From the NCBI RefSeq assembly GCF_964212655.1, contig NZ_OZ156465.1, positions 2,604,001-2,668,000 on the forward strand: a DNA stretch of 64,000 bases, given 5' to 3'. Shown piece after piece: positions 1 to 9,265 of this stretch. This DNA comes from Candidatus Thiodiazotropha sp. LNASS1 (lineage in GTDB: Bacteria; Pseudomonadota; Gammaproteobacteria; Chromatiales; Chromatiaceae). The notes under the pieces were generated by a model. The model made no database searches and had not been told where the DNA came from. It was given only the letters and a program-made list of their open reading frames with translations. Within the stretch, counting starts at the first letter, position 1. Every line of letters begins with the position of its first letter. The position numbers and the translations under genes were made by a program.

Positions 1-3000
1 GACGTGGGCCAGTAGAGTTCTGCCTTGACATCAGTGGGAGCCTGCTCGATACCGGTAGCGATTCCCAAGGCGTGCTGGAGGTCACCCAGGCTGTTTGTAT
101 GCAACTTCAGATTCAGTGAGGTACTGTGACCCTTGGGTGTCAGGCGCCAATACCCCTGTCCGGTGAGATCAACCATGTCTCCGACCAGGGCCAGGCTATC
201 GACAGTGATTCCATCGGCCTCCTTTCTCCAGGTGATATAGCCTTTACCCATAGGATTATCGTTGATGTAGAGGTCTTCCACTGTGAGATTGATGGCGGGC
301 ACATCCCTGGGATCGAGGTCCGTCATCTGGCGCTGCTCATCCCCTTGCCCGGTAATCCCTCTCGCCAGCTCCTCAAGATCGAATTTAATATAATCAAAAC
401 GACCGAAGATGGGTTGCTGATCGAGTTGACCCGGCACCTGCATCATGCCCTGAGCTGTCTCGGATGTCAGATTGATCCGATAGCCGTCCGCATAGTTTTT
501 GTAGGTGAATCGGGTATCGGGACAGGCTGTGCCCAGTGCTATGAGCTCGTCCACCCGCAAATCCATGGTAATGGTTGGCGGACCGCCCCGGCCCGAAGCA
601 GCTTGCTGTGCGACCCAGCTGATCCAGCTGTCCGCGTTCAGCCTCTCCAGATGGCCGCTCATGTGGAAGCCTTCCGCATCCTCCAGCGACAGTGCTTCCT
701 GGGAAAATCCGATAGCGGCAATCCAGGGTTTTTCCCGCGCCTCGAAAAAGCGGAACAAGGCATGGGTTTTTTCATCATACCGGACTCTCAACTCCGTGGA
801 TTCATCACGGCGCAAATCGGCGCCCATATCGAATTTCACCTTTGACTCGGCTGCTTTACCGAGGGGTTTCGGCATCGTTATCGATATTCCCTGCAGGTCA
901 GAATTGAGATTCAGCCTGACCGGCACCTGGCTCTCATGATGGGCAATCCTGACTTCAACATCGCCCTCGCCGACACCCAGAAAATAATCAAGCTTCCACT
1001 CCGGAAACTGTTGTTTCAGGCGCGCCAGATTGATAGGCATGTGGGCCTTCACCCGGGTCCAATGTTCACCCTCATGACTGTAGGGCATGACATCCAGGTC
1101 AATTTCGTCTCCCAGCAGCCTGGCCCTAATACCTTTCCCCATTACTCCTGTACGGTTGAATTGAAGTCTGCCGCTGATCCGGTCGATCTTGAGATCGGCC
1201 TTCTTGATGGTTAACGCGGATTGATCAAAACTGACCGCGCCTTCTATCTTCAACTGATCCCGCTTGTTGAGCGGTATCGCCAGATCGACCCAGGTCTTGG
1301 TCGCCCCATCCACCTCCACCGCATCGACGAAAGCATGAAAATCACTGCGTAGCGGGGTATCGCCCAGAATCGCCATCAGATCCTGCAATGATCCAGTTGC
1401 CGTTCCCTGAATCTTTACAGGAGAGGCCTCCTTCAATCTTTCGATTTCAATTGCCACATCCTGCAGCTGACTGTTCAGCAGCATGCCCTCCTGCAGTATC
1501 ACCTGCAATCCATTATTGACAAAATGGACCTCTGCCACCCCCTCCGACAGCCGCGGCCATTGGCTCATATAGTCGAGAATCAGGTCCTCGACACCGAACC
1601 AGACCTCGAATCGGCCTTGATGCTGGAGGAAAGGAAACTCACTGAGTGGGCCATAGAGTAGAAAGCTACCCGATTTCACATAGCCGCTCACTACCGCCTT
1701 ATCGAGCCAGGAGACCAGTTCGTCAGGCATAATCCCAACAGGAAGATAGTCACTCTTTCGCGAACCATCCGCATCCCAGAAATCGGATTGCATATCAATG
1801 AACAGGTCCTTGCCGGTGAAGGGTATCTGCAGATCGATGCGGGAGAGCGTCTTAACATCCGGGGAACTCATCTGCACATGATCGCTGTTGAGATGCAGCC
1901 CCTTTTCGAGATCAAATTTCCATGCGAAGTCACCCATTGCGCGTCGTGCATGCAGGGGCTTGCGGAACAGATTCGGTGAATCGAGCATCAGATTGCTGCT
2001 ATCGACTCTCAACCAACCCCCTGCCTGGTCGCCATCGAAGGCCAGTTTCAATCCGCTCACACCTGGTACATCCTGCCATGGCTGGTGCGCATAGCCATCG
2101 ACCTCCCCTTTCAAATGCCAGGTGAGGTCACCCTGACGGGGCTTGAGAAACCCAAACTCGAGACGACTCAGTCTTCCCTGAGGCGACAGCCCTCCGAGTG
2201 CCGCATGCAACGCTGGATTGGGTAGTCTCTGAATCGCTAAAAAGTCATTCAACTCCTTCAATGACAGGGCATCCGCGCTCAGTTCAAAACGCGTCTGCTG
2301 CTGTTCCAATAGCTGCCAGGTGATCCGCACCTGCTCGGTTGGCCATTCCCCATGGGCTTGCTCTATATCAAGCTGGTCGAGCTCCAGATGCCAACCATCA
2401 TGCAAGCGTTTCCATTCAAGCCCGGTTGAAAGCCGTGCCAAAGCGAAAGGTTCAGTTCGTCCCGGTCCCGTAATTCGAAAGTCGCTCAGCTGGCCTTTTC
2501 CACGCAGATTCTGCAGCTCGCCCTGCCGGAGATCACCCCACAGCTCAACCTCAAGTTCACCCTCGTCAATGGTATAGGAGGGAGGCATCCACTCAGGCAG
2601 CCGCCCACCTATCACCAGCCCTTCGCATCTGAAATAGAATTCACCGCTCATCGCCAGCGATGACGCATCCTTCTGCAGCAGATCGGCGATCAGTCGAACC
2701 GACTCCTCCCCACGTTTACCGATACGTGTGCTGAGTGAGAGTTGGTGGCGCAATCCGTCGTTACGCAGTTCCAAATTAACCCCGGAGAGTCTGAGCGGAG
2801 GCTGGTCAGGGATGGCGCTTTTCAGGTGGATCTCGGTATCCAGCAAACGCAGTTGATTCTGTCCCAGCAGGATGGCCGCCACGGTATCCGGATCCCCCTC
2901 GCTCACTCCACCCATACCCTGTAGTGCCACGCTACCATCCGAGAATCGTTCAAGCTTTAGCTTGGTCCCTATGACAGTGGCTTCACCCAGTCGCAGGCGA

Positions 3001-3326
3001 CCTGAGATGAGGCTTTCCAATAGCTGTATGTTGACCAATACCTCCGGGGCATACAGCAGGGGTTCACTGCTCTTCTCATCGAGCACGCTGACATCGGTAA
3101 AATTGAGTGCCAGGTGAATACCCTTCACCTGGGCCTTCATATCGCCGATCTTCAGATCAACACCCGCCCCCTCTTCGGCGACACGCTCTATCTGCCGCCG
3201 ATAGGGATCAAGATCGATGAGGGGTACAATCAGGCGCAATGCACTGATCAACAGCGCAGCTACGATCACCAGCCAAGCCAGGGATTGCCAGAACCTGGCG
3301 TGAAGGTACTTAGCGACAGTCAGCAT
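1..3326 (-). CDS. yhdP: YhdP family AsmA-like protein, partial (3' end beyond the window)
   Basis: The minus-strand frame is open from an ATG at 3326 to the window edge, about 1108 codons. E. coli YhdP has 1266 residues, so the C-terminus is missing here. The product begins with a short basic segment and one membrane anchor (LVIVAALLISALRLIVPLI), followed by a long beta-rich periplasmic body. YhdP is one of the AsmA-like bridge proteins implicated in moving phospholipids to the outer membrane; that role is family knowledge. The gene starts 24 nt after rng in the conserved maf-rng-yhdP order. The start is the first ATG before the anchor. The plus strand here holds only antisense shadows. Confidence 0.9.
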   Translation of the reverse strand, partial: MLTVAKYLHARFWQSLAWLVIVAALLISALRLIVPLIDLDPYRRQIERVAEEGAGVDLKIGDMKAQVKGIHLALNFTDVSVLDEKSSEPLLYAPEVLVNIQLLESLISGRLRLGEATVIGTKLKLERFSDGSVALQGMGGVSEGDPDTVAAILLGQNQLRLLDTEIHLKSAIPDQPPLRLSGVNLELRNDGLRHQLSLSTRIGKRGEESVRLIADLLQKDASSLAMSGEFYFRCEGLVIGGRLPEWMPPSYTIDEGELEVELWGDLRQGELQNLRGKGQLSDFRITGPGRTEPFALARLSTGLEWKRLHDGWHLELDQLDIEQAHGEWPTEQVRITWQLLEQQQTRFELSADALSLKELNDFLAIQRLPNPALHAALGGLSPQGRLSRLEFGFLKPRQGDLTWHLKGEVDGYAHQPWQDVPGVSGLKLAFDGDQAGGWLRVDSSNLMLDSPNLFRKPLHARRAMGDFAWKFDLEKGLHLNSDHVQMSSPDVKTLSRIDLQIPFTGKDLFIDMQSDFWDADGSRKSDYLPVGIMPDELVSWLDKAVVSGYVKSGSFLLYGPLSEFPFLQHQGRFEVWFGVEDLILDYMSQWPRLSEGVAEVHFVNNGLQVILQEGMLLNSQLQDVAIEIERLKEASPVKIQGTATGSLQDLMAILGDTPLRSDFHAFVDAVEVDGATKTWVDLAIPLNKRDQLKIEGAVSFDQSALTIKKADLKIDRISGRLQFNRTGVMGKGIRARLLGDEIDLDVMPYSHEGEHWTRVKAHMPINLARLKQQFPEWKLDYFLGVGEGDVEVRIAHHESQVPVRLNLNSDLQGISITMPKPLGKAAESKVKFDMGADLRRDESTELRVRYDEKTHALFRFFEAREKPWIAAIGFSQEALSLEDAEGFHMSGHLERLNADSWISWVAQQAASGRGGPPTITMDLRVDELIALGTACPDTRFTYKNYADGYRINLTSETAQGMMQVPGQLDQQPIFGRFDYIKFDLEELARGITGQGDEQRQMTDLDPRDVPAINLTVEDLYINDNPMGKGYITWRKEADGITVDSLALVGDMVDLTGQGYWRLTPKGHSTSLNLKLHTNSLGDLQHALGIATGIEQAPTDVKAELYWPT

Positions 3327-3350
3327 CTGAAGGATAGGTGGTGACAGACA

Positions 3351-4805
3351 TCACACCAGCACGACGTCATAGTGCTCCTGGGTGTAAAGCATCTCCACCT
3401 GCAGCTTGATTGGATGTCCGATAAACTGCTCCAGCTCCGCCAGATGAGTGGATTCCTCGTCCAGGAGCCTGTCGATCACCTCTTGCGATGCCAGCACCAG
3501 CAGTGACTCCACATCGAATTGGCGCGACTCCCGGAGAATCTCCCTGAAGATCTCGTAGCAGGTTGTCTCAGCCGTTTTCATGGAACCCCTGCCACCGCAG
3601 CAGGGACAGGGTTCGCAGAGTACATGTTCCAGGGATTCACGAATGCGTTTACGGGTCATCTCCACCAGCCCAAGGGAGGAGACCTCGGTGATTTGCGTAC
3701 GCGCATGATCATGAGCCAGGCACTTCTCCAGGGCACGCAATACCTGTCGTCGGTGTTCGGGATCAAGCATATCGATAAAATCGATAATAATGATGCCACC
3801 CAGGTTTCTCAGACGCAGATGTCGGCAGATAGCTTGCGCCGCCTCCAGGTTTGTCTTGAATATGGTCTCCTCTAAATTTCTATGGCCTACGAAGGCCCCG
3901 GTATTGACATCGATAGTGGTCATCGCTTCGGTCTGATCGATCACCAGATGGCCACCCGATTTGAGCTGCACCTTGCGTTCCAGGGCCTTCTGAATCTCAT
4001 CTTCGACCCCGTACAGATCAAACAGCGGCCGCTGACCCGGGTAATACTCGATAAACTGTTTGATGTCGGGGATGAATTTCTGCGCGAAGGTGATCGCCTT
4101 TTGGTGGGTCTCCTTGGAATCGATACGCACCTTCTCCACATCGGGACCGACCAGGTCGCGAAGCGAGCGCAGGGGCAGAGAGAGGTCTTCATGGATCAAC
4201 TCGATACCATTATGCAACTTGCTCTTCTCCTGAATCGACGACCAGAGACGCGCCAGGAATCGCATATCCGCTTGCAACGAGAGCTCATCGACGCCCTCGG
4301 CCGCGGTACGGGCGATGTAGCCACCGGATATCTCCCCCGCCTCGGCCACTTGGTTCAACAGTTCACGCAGGCGCTGGCGCTCATCCTCGGCCTCGATTCG
4401 CTGCGAAATGCCCATATTCCCCAGTGAAGGCATAAATACCAGATGGCGTGAAGGTATGGAGATATTGGTCGTCAGGCGGGCGCCCTTTGTGCCGATGGGA
4501 TCCTTCAGTACCTGCACGATCACATAGTCGCCTTCGCGCAACAGTTCATGGATGTTGTCCGTCTTGGGCTTGTCGGTTGTTTCCCCTATATCGGAAACGT
4601 GCAGGAACGCCGCCCGCTCCAGACCGATATCGACAAATGCCGCCTGCATACCGGGCAATACCCGGCATACCTTGCCCTTATAGACATTGCCGACCAGACC
4701 ACGCTTGCCGTAGCGTTCGATGATCACCTCTTGCACCGCACCGTTCTCGATTACCGCAACCCGAGTCTCGGGCGGTGTCACATTTATCAATATCTCTTCA
4801 CTCAT
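3351..4805 (-). CDS. rng: Ribonuclease G
   Basis: This 484-residue protein matches RNase G (E. coli 489 residues), the endoribonuclease that matures the 16S rRNA 5' end and cleaves some mRNAs. An N-terminal S1 RNA-binding domain (about residues 35-125) starts after the typical opening MSEEILINVTPPETRVAVIE. The catalytic core has the two acidic segments IDVNTGAFVG and IIDFIDM, which bind magnesium in the RNase E/G family. A cysteine cluster, CEPCPCCGGRG, corresponds to the zinc link. RNase E's long C-terminal scaffold is absent, which separates it from rne. The start codon overlaps the maf stop as ATGA, so the two genes are translationally coupled. Confidence 0.96.
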   Translation of the reverse strand: MSEEILINVTPPETRVAVIENGAVQEVIIERYGKRGLVGNVYKGKVCRVLPGMQAAFVDIGLERAAFLHVSDIGETTDKPKTDNIHELLREGDYVIVQVLKDPIGTKGARLTTNISIPSRHLVFMPSLGNMGISQRIEAEDERQRLRELLNQVAEAGEISGGYIARTAAEGVDELSLQADMRFLARLWSSIQEKSKLHNGIELIHEDLSLPLRSLRDLVGPDVEKVRIDSKETHQKAITFAQKFIPDIKQFIEYYPGQRPLFDLYGVEDEIQKALERKVQLKSGGHLVIDQTEAMTTIDVNTGAFVGHRNLEETIFKTNLEAAQAICRHLRLRNLGGIIIIDFIDMLDPEHRRQVLRALEKCLAHDHARTQITEVSSLGLVEMTRKRIRESLEHVLCEPCPCCGGRGSMKTAETTCYEIFREILRESRQFDVESLLVLASQEVIDRLLDEESTHLAELEQFIGHPIKLQVEMLYTQEHYDVVLV

Positions 4806-5413
4806 ACATCAATTACGCTCTTATTTTCATTATCAAATTGGATGCCGTTGCGGCTAAGTAATTCCGCTGTCTCGAACAGGGGCAATCCCATCACCCCCGA
4901 ATAACTCCCATGCAACATACTGACAAAGCGCGCCCCAACCCCCTGGATGGCATAACCTCCCGCTTTATCGGCGGGTTCGCCCGTAGCCCAATAGGCTGTC
5001 ATTTCCGCCTCGCTCAGCACCCTGAAGCTGACCTCGCTGTGACTTAGCTCCATTTCAACACCCCGCCAATCCAGCGCCACCGCGGTATAGACCTGATGGG
5101 TCCTGCCCGACAACTGTTTCAGCATCCACAACCCATGGTCTCTGTCCATTGGCTTACCCAGCACCCTGTTCTCAACCACAACGCTAGTGTCAGCGGCCAG
5201 TACCGGCAAAGATTCACCCCCCGCGGCCAGTCCGGCCCCCGCCTCTGCCTTCTCCCTCGCCAGGCGCAACACATAGGCTATCGGCTCTTCATCAGGCCGC
5301 TGCTGTTCATCAATATCGATCTCGAGCAGGGCGTGGCTGATGCCGATCTGGCTCAGCAATGCCCTCCGGCGAGGCGAGCGGGACGCCAGGTAGATGACAG
5401 GATTCTCCTTCAT
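4802..5413 (-). CDS. maf: Maf/YhdE-type nucleotide pyrophosphatase
   Basis: This 203-residue Maf-family enzyme hydrolyses non-canonical or excess nucleoside triphosphates to the monophosphate. The YhdE subfamily prefers dTTP/UTP; assignment to it rests on synteny with rng. The N-terminal substrate loop ASRSPRRRALL is intact, and the central AADTSVV carries the catalytic Asp. The C-terminal GGYAIQGVGA and GSYSGVMGLPLFET segments are typical. The gene overlaps rng by 4 nt and forms a maf-rng-yhdP unit. An AGAGGAAA ribosome-binding site lies about 10 nt upstream of the ATG. Confidence 0.94.
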   Translation of the reverse strand: MKENPVIYLASRSPRRRALLSQIGISHALLEIDIDEQQRPDEEPIAYVLRLAREKAEAGAGLAAGGESLPVLAADTSVVVENRVLGKPMDRDHGLWMLKQLSGRTHQVYTAVALDWRGVEMELSHSEVSFRVLSEAEMTAYWATGEPADKAGGYAIQGVGARFVSMLHGSYSGVMGLPLFETAELLSRNGIQFDNENKSVIDV

Positions 5414-5463
5414 AATGGGCAGTTTCCTCTTGATGACATCCAGTTTTTTATACTTTTTATCTT

Positions 5464-5504
5464 AATCCCGGACGGCTGCAGCTGTTCATATCGGGATTTT
5501 TATT
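5464..5504 (+). terminator. Hairpin with T-tract on the plus strand between maf and rlmH
   Basis: AATCCCG (5464-5470) pairs with CGGGATT (5492-5498), and the plus strand continues directly into TTTATTA. The loop holds a second small palindrome, GCTGCAGC. Both neighbouring genes run on the minus strand, where no T-run follows the stem. As an intrinsic terminator it would therefore act on plus-strand (antisense) transcription, or simply be a stable structure between two transcription units. Confidence 0.35.
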
Positions 5505-5546
5505 ACGACCGCCCTCTGCAACCGGTGTTGCACACACTTCAGGCCA

Positions 5547-6020
5547 CTACCCTGCCCGATGGTATGGGTGGTTGCGTATCATACTCCAGGCCCGGTACAA
5601 CTGCTCGGACACCACCACCCTGACCAGGGGGTGGGGAAGGGTCAGAGGAGACAGGGACCACCGTCCATCCGCCCGTTGCAGACACTCTGGCGCCAATCCT
5701 TCGGGTCCACCCACCAGCAATGCGATATCGCGGCCACCCGACATCCACTGCTCAAGCTTGCCCGCCAAGCGTTCCGTACTCCAAGCGCTGCCGGTGACAT
5801 CCAGCGCCAGTACCTGGCAGCCCTTGGGGATTGACTTGAGCATCCGTTCGCCCTCATCACGCATCGCCCGTGCAATATCGGCGTTCTTACCACGATGGCC
5901 CGCTGCGATCTCGATCAGCTGCAAGGTACATTCAGCAGGTAATCGGCGTGCATACTCCTCATACCCCTCAGCAACCCAGCGTGGCATGCGGTTTCCCACG
6001 GATATCAGATAGATATTCAT
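5547..6020 (-). CDS. rlmH: 23S rRNA (pseudouridine1915-N3)-methyltransferase RlmH
   Basis: This 157-residue SPOUT-class methyltransferase methylates pseudouridine 1915 in helix 69 of 23S rRNA on assembled ribosomes. The SAM-binding trefoil knot is visible: LALDVTGS, then LLVGGPEGL, then the C-terminal [18 protein letters not shown] and the terminal HPYHRAG. Length matches the family (about 155). In many relatives rsfS (ybeB) lies immediately upstream. Here there is instead a gene-free stretch and then rhlB on the other strand, so the usual rsfS-rlmH pair is broken. maf follows after 133 nt. Confidence 0.96.
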   Translation of the reverse strand: MNIYLISVGNRMPRWVAEGYEEYARRLPAECTLQLIEIAAGHRGKNADIARAMRDEGERMLKSIPKGCQVLALDVTGSAWSTERLAGKLEQWMSGGRDIALLVGGPEGLAPECLQRADGRWSLSPLTLPHPLVRVVVSEQLYRAWSMIRNHPYHRAG

Positions 6021-6430
6021 AGGTGTGAATTGTACGGGATTCTACGACATCTTGGGCGTGCAACCTCCGGAAACTGTTAAATGGTCGCTTTTTTGTCCGC
6101 AAATGAACGCTGATGAGCGCAAATGTTCTAGAACAGTCATTTGTAGGCATGTTGCGAGACAACTTACTGTTTTCAAATATGCTGACAGCAGACAAGAAAC
6201 GAGGTTGCCTCATTCCACCCAAGTGAATGATAAATATAAGGAATTCTTTAATCACACCTGCTAATACTGCGTAACCGACAAGCCAGATACCACTCTACTC
6301 TGTGCTCCTGTATATATTTGTGTTTATTCGCGTTAATTTGCGGACTGAAATTTTCAATCAACCACTCTCCTTCATTAGCGGAACAGGGAGCCATCGTGCC
6401 TGCGGACGATTTACTGTATCCTTGCCCGCC
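6021..6430. other. Gene-free interval between rlmH and rhlB
   Basis: These 410 bases separate the divergent rlmH and rhlB genes and should hold both promoters. An upstream extension of the rhlB frame to 6302 is open but has no family similarity. The main content is the imperfect inverted repeat pair listed separately. I see no RNA gene here. Confidence 0.6.
6095..6345. repeat. Imperfect 31-bp inverted repeat pair flanking about 190 bp
   Basis: Plus-strand 6095-6125 begins GTCCGCAAATGAACGC. The reverse complement of 6315-6345 begins GTCCGCAAATTAACGC. By eye 24 of 31 positions agree. The arms face each other across about 190 bp of non-coding sequence, like the ends of a small non-autonomous element or two diverged copies of a short dispersed repeat. 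No target-site duplication is evident. Confidence 0.45.
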
Positions 6431-7792
6431 ATGACTGATAAACACCTTACCAATATTGGCTTCGACAGCTTCGATCTACCCGAACCCGTCCTGCAGGGCA
6501 TTCGTGAGGCCGGCTTCGAATATTGCACCCCTATCCAGGCCGAAAGCCTGCCCATCGCCCTTGCCGGCAAGGACCTGGCGGGACAAGCCCAGACCGGTAC
6601 CGGCAAGACGGCTGCCTTTCTGATCGCCACGCTGAACCATCTACTGCGGCATCCGGCGCATGAGGAGCGTAGGGTCAACCAGCCCCGTGCCCTGATCCTG
6701 GCCCCGACCCGCGAACTGGCGGTACAGATCTACAACGATGCGCAAGCGCTTACCAAATATACCGATTTCACCTCGGCGGCAGTCTTCGGCGGCACAGGCT
6801 ACGATAAACAGCGCAAGCAGCTCGAGTCAGGGGTCGATATTCTGATCGGCACACCCGGCAGATTGATCGATTACTACAAACAACACATCTACGACCTCAA
6901 GGCGATCCAGGTGCTGGTGCTGGACGAGGCGGACCGTATGTTCGACCTCGGCTTCATCAAGGATATCCGCTACATGATGCGCCGCTGTCCTCCGCCCCAA
7001 AAAAGACTCGGCATGCTCTTCTCCGCCACCCTATCCTTTCGGGTGAACGAGCTCGCCTATGAGCACATGAACAACCCGCAAAGTGTGGAGGTGGCACCGG
7101 AGCAGGTCACTGCGGACAAGATCACTGAAACCTGCTACATGACCGCCAACGAGGAGAAAATTCCGCTGCTGGTCGGTCTGATCCAGGGCATGACGGATAC
7201 CCGCACAATCGTATTCGTAAACACCAAGCGGGTGGCGGACAAGGTCTGGGGATTCCTCCAGGGCAATGGCATCGACACCGCCGTGCTCTCCGGCGACGTG
7301 CCGCAGAAGAAGCGCCTGAGTCTGTTAAAACGTTTCCAGGAGGGCGAACTGGCGGTACTGGTAGCCACCGATGTGGCGGCCCGCGGACTGCATATCCCGG
7401 ATGTCACCCACGTGATCAACTACGACCTGCCGGAGGATGCCGAGGATTACGTGCACCGCATCGGCCGCACCGCGCGGGCCGGCGCCAGCGGCGATGCCAT
7501 CAGTTTCGCCTGCGAGACCTACGCCTTCTCCCTGCCCGACATCGAGGCCTTCGTGGGCCATGCCATCCAGACCCAGACCGTCGACCCAACACTGCTGGCG
7601 GATATCGATCCAAAAAGCAGGGTCTATCCCAAGAAGGGCTCGCGTCAACCTCATCGCGGCAAAGATGGACACAAAGGGCATGGTAAGGGGCATCACCACA
7701 AGAGCCACAAGCCCAGGGACGGCGAGAAACAGAAGAAGCGGCGCCGACGTCGTCACGGCCCCAAACCACCGCAAAGCGGCAATAAAGAATAA
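6431..7792 (+). CDS. rhlB: ATP-dependent RNA helicase RhlB (DEAD-box)
   Basis: This 453-residue protein is collinear with E. coli RhlB (421 residues), the helicase that unwinds structured RNA for the degradosome. All DEAD-box motifs are present: Q-motif region FEYCTPIQ, motif I AQTGTGKT, Ia [41 protein letters not shown] and [12 protein letters not shown]. The C-terminal about 70 residues form a Gly/His/Lys/Arg-rich basic tail, likely RNA-binding. The start was set at 6431 because [11 protein letters not shown] aligns with RhlB N-termini; the longer frame from 6302 does not. No RNase E gene is in the window. Confidence 0.95.
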   Translation: MTDKHLTNIGFDSFDLPEPVLQGIREAGFEYCTPIQAESLPIALAGKDLAGQAQTGTGKTAAFLIATLNHLLRHPAHEERRVNQPRALILAPTRELAVQIYNDAQALTKYTDFTSAAVFGGTGYDKQRKQLESGVDILIGTPGRLIDYYKQHIYDLKAIQVLVLDEADRMFDLGFIKDIRYMMRRCPPPQKRLGMLFSATLSFRVNELAYEHMNNPQSVEVAPEQVTADKITETCYMTANEEKIPLLVGLIQGMTDTRTIVFVNTKRVADKVWGFLQGNGIDTAVLSGDVPQKKRLSLLKRFQEGELAVLVATDVAARGLHIPDVTHVINYDLPEDAEDYVHRIGRTARAGASGDAISFACETYAFSLPDIEAFVGHAIQTQTVDPTLLADIDPKSRVYPKKGSRQPHRGKDGHKGHGKGHHHKSHKPRDGEKQKKRRRRRHGPKPPQSGNKE

Positions 7793-7797
7793 CCCCC

Positions 7798-8160
7798 ATG
7801 GACGGCAAATGCAGTCGTTGCCTCAACTCGAAATGCTGTACCTACACCACGGAGGCCATCGGCGTCGCCCCGAGATCGAAGGCGGACTTTGAGCACCTGC
7901 TGTGGCAGGTCTCTCACCAGGGTGTTGAAATCTACAAGGACGAGGATGGCTGGTTTCTTCTCTTCCAGGGTAGCTGTGAGCACCTGGGTCCGGGGGGTGC
8001 CTGCGGCATCTACGATCAACGGCCACAGATCTGTCGTGACTACGATAACGACTGGTGTGAATTGGATGCCCCGGCGGAAAACGGCTTCCTACTCTACTTC
8101 CGTAACTATGCCGAATTGCTGGCATACTGCAAAAAGCGCTTCAAGACCTGGGGACGTTGA
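7798..8160 (+). CDS. YkgJ-type cysteine-cluster protein
   Basis: This 120-residue protein has the signature of the YkgJ/UPF0153 family (predicted Zn- or Fe-S-chelating): an N-terminal CSRCLNSKCC, then the C-terminal half GACGIYDQRPQICRDYDNDWC. The eight or so cysteines could bind a metal or Fe-S cluster. The family's biochemical role is not established, so none is given. It begins 5 nt after the rhlB stop and is probably co-transcribed with it. There is no signal peptide, so it is expected in the cytoplasm. Confidence 0.8.
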   Translation: MDGKCSRCLNSKCCTYTTEAIGVAPRSKADFEHLLWQVSHQGVEIYKDEDGWFLLFQGSCEHLGPGGACGIYDQRPQICRDYDNDWCELDAPAENGFLLYFRNYAELLAYCKKRFKTWGR

Positions 8161-8249
8161 TTCCGCCGAGAACCCAATGCGGGAACTCTCCCTGGTATAC
8201 CTACACTAAACGCACACTATCACTGTACTGTTTTTTCATCTGATGCTTG

Positions 8250-8255
8250 TATAAT
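8250..8255 (+). promoter_or_regulatory. Candidate -10 element of the channel gene
   Basis: A perfect TATAAT lies 40 nt upstream of the preferred ATG at 8295. No good -35 hexamer is visible at the usual distance, so this is only a candidate sigma-70 promoter. If it is real, the TTG at 8247 cannot be the start codon. Confidence 0.35.
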
Positions 8256-8294
8256 GCGCGCCTCATTATTACAGCCCTTTACCCGATATTCGTC

Positions 8295-9176
8295 ATGACT
8301 CTCAATTCAGTGACATTGCGCGACCTGTTTGAACAACTGCGCTCCAACAAGCTGTTCGAAACCTTTGTCATTCTGGTTATCGTCATCTCTGCCCTGATGA
8401 TCGGCGCCAAGACCTACCCCATACCGGCTGCTGCAGCACAGGTCTTGCGTATCATGGATGTGGGGATCACCCTCTTCTTTCTAACCGAGATCATCATCCG
8501 CATGGTGGCGGAAAAGAATCTGAAGACCTTCTTCAGCAAGGGTTGGAACATCTTCGACTTCCTAATTGTAACCGCCAGTCTGATCCCGGTGGACGATAGC
8601 GAAGCCGCATTGCTGGGGCGCCTGCTGCGGGTATTCCGTGTGTTGCGGCTGGTTTCGATCATTCCCGAATTGCGCATCCTGATGAACGCCTTCGTCACCG
8701 CCATTCCGCGCATGGGTTATGTATCACTGCTGATGTTCATCATCTTCTACATCTATGCCGCCATGGGCAGCATGTTCTTCAGCGAGATCAACAGGGAGCT
8801 CTGGGGTAACATCACCATCGCCATGCTCACCCTGTTCCGCATCGCCACATTCGAGGACTGGACAGATGTGATGTACGAAACCATGGCGGTGCACCCCCTG
8901 AGCTGGTCCTTCTACCTCTCTTTTATCTTCATCGTCGCCTTCGTCTTTCTGAACATGATGATCGGCATCGTCCTGGAGACCCTGCAGCGGGAGCATGAGC
9001 AGTTCTCCCGCGATAGCGGCGAGGGGGAAGCGGGTGAGGTGCACCGGATCAATGCCCGTACCGAGGAGATGGAACAGCGGCTGATCCGAATGGAGGCGAT
9101 GTTGAGACAGTTAGGGTCTGGTAATGCTCAACCTAGCGGAGCGATATCCGATACAGAACGAAACAGCACCAGGTGA
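8295..9176 (+). CDS. NaChBac-type voltage-gated cation channel
   Basis: This is a six-transmembrane single-domain channel subunit of about 293 residues, which would work as a tetramer. S1-S3 are visible, followed by an S4 voltage sensor (about residues 107-125) with arginine every third position: LLRVFRVLRLVSIIPELR. After S5 comes the pore with filter segment ATFEDWTD (about residues 185-192), then S6 (FIVAFVFLNMMIGIVL) and a C-terminal coiled coil (RTEEMEQRLIRMEAMLRQL), as in bacterial Nav channels. The filter differs from the common TLESW type. An in-frame TTG at 8247 is possible, but it lies on a TATAAT hexamer, so the ATG at 8295 was chosen. Confidence 0.88.
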   Translation: MTLNSVTLRDLFEQLRSNKLFETFVILVIVISALMIGAKTYPIPAAAAQVLRIMDVGITLFFLTEIIIRMVAEKNLKTFFSKGWNIFDFLIVTASLIPVDDSEAALLGRLLRVFRVLRLVSIIPELRILMNAFVTAIPRMGYVSLLMFIIFYIYAAMGSMFFSEINRELWGNITIAMLTLFRIATFEDWTDVMYETMAVHPLSWSFYLSFIFIVAFVFLNMMIGIVLETLQREHEQFSRDSGEGEAGEVHRINARTEEMEQRLIRMEAMLRQLGSGNAQPSGAISDTERNSTR

Positions 9177-9206
9177 CATGCAAAGTTATCGTTGATCTCT
9201 TCATAC

Positions 9207-9256
9207 CACTGATTCACTGCAATCGAGCAACTGTCATATTGTGCAGTAAATCAGTG
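9207..9256. terminator. Long hairpin between convergent genes
   Basis: CACTGATTCACTG (9207-9219) pairs with CAGTAAATCAGTG (9244-9256), 12 of 13 positions, across a 24-nt loop. It lies between the converging channel gene and the repeat protein gene. A bidirectional transcription end is the simplest reading, although there is no clear T-tract. Confidence 0.45.
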
Positions 9257-9265
9257 TTACGACGA

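Noticed and set aside
126-3344. Several plus-strand open frames at the left end
   Set aside because: The minus-strand frame is open throughout and matches YhdP from its membrane anchor onward; the plus frames are shadows.
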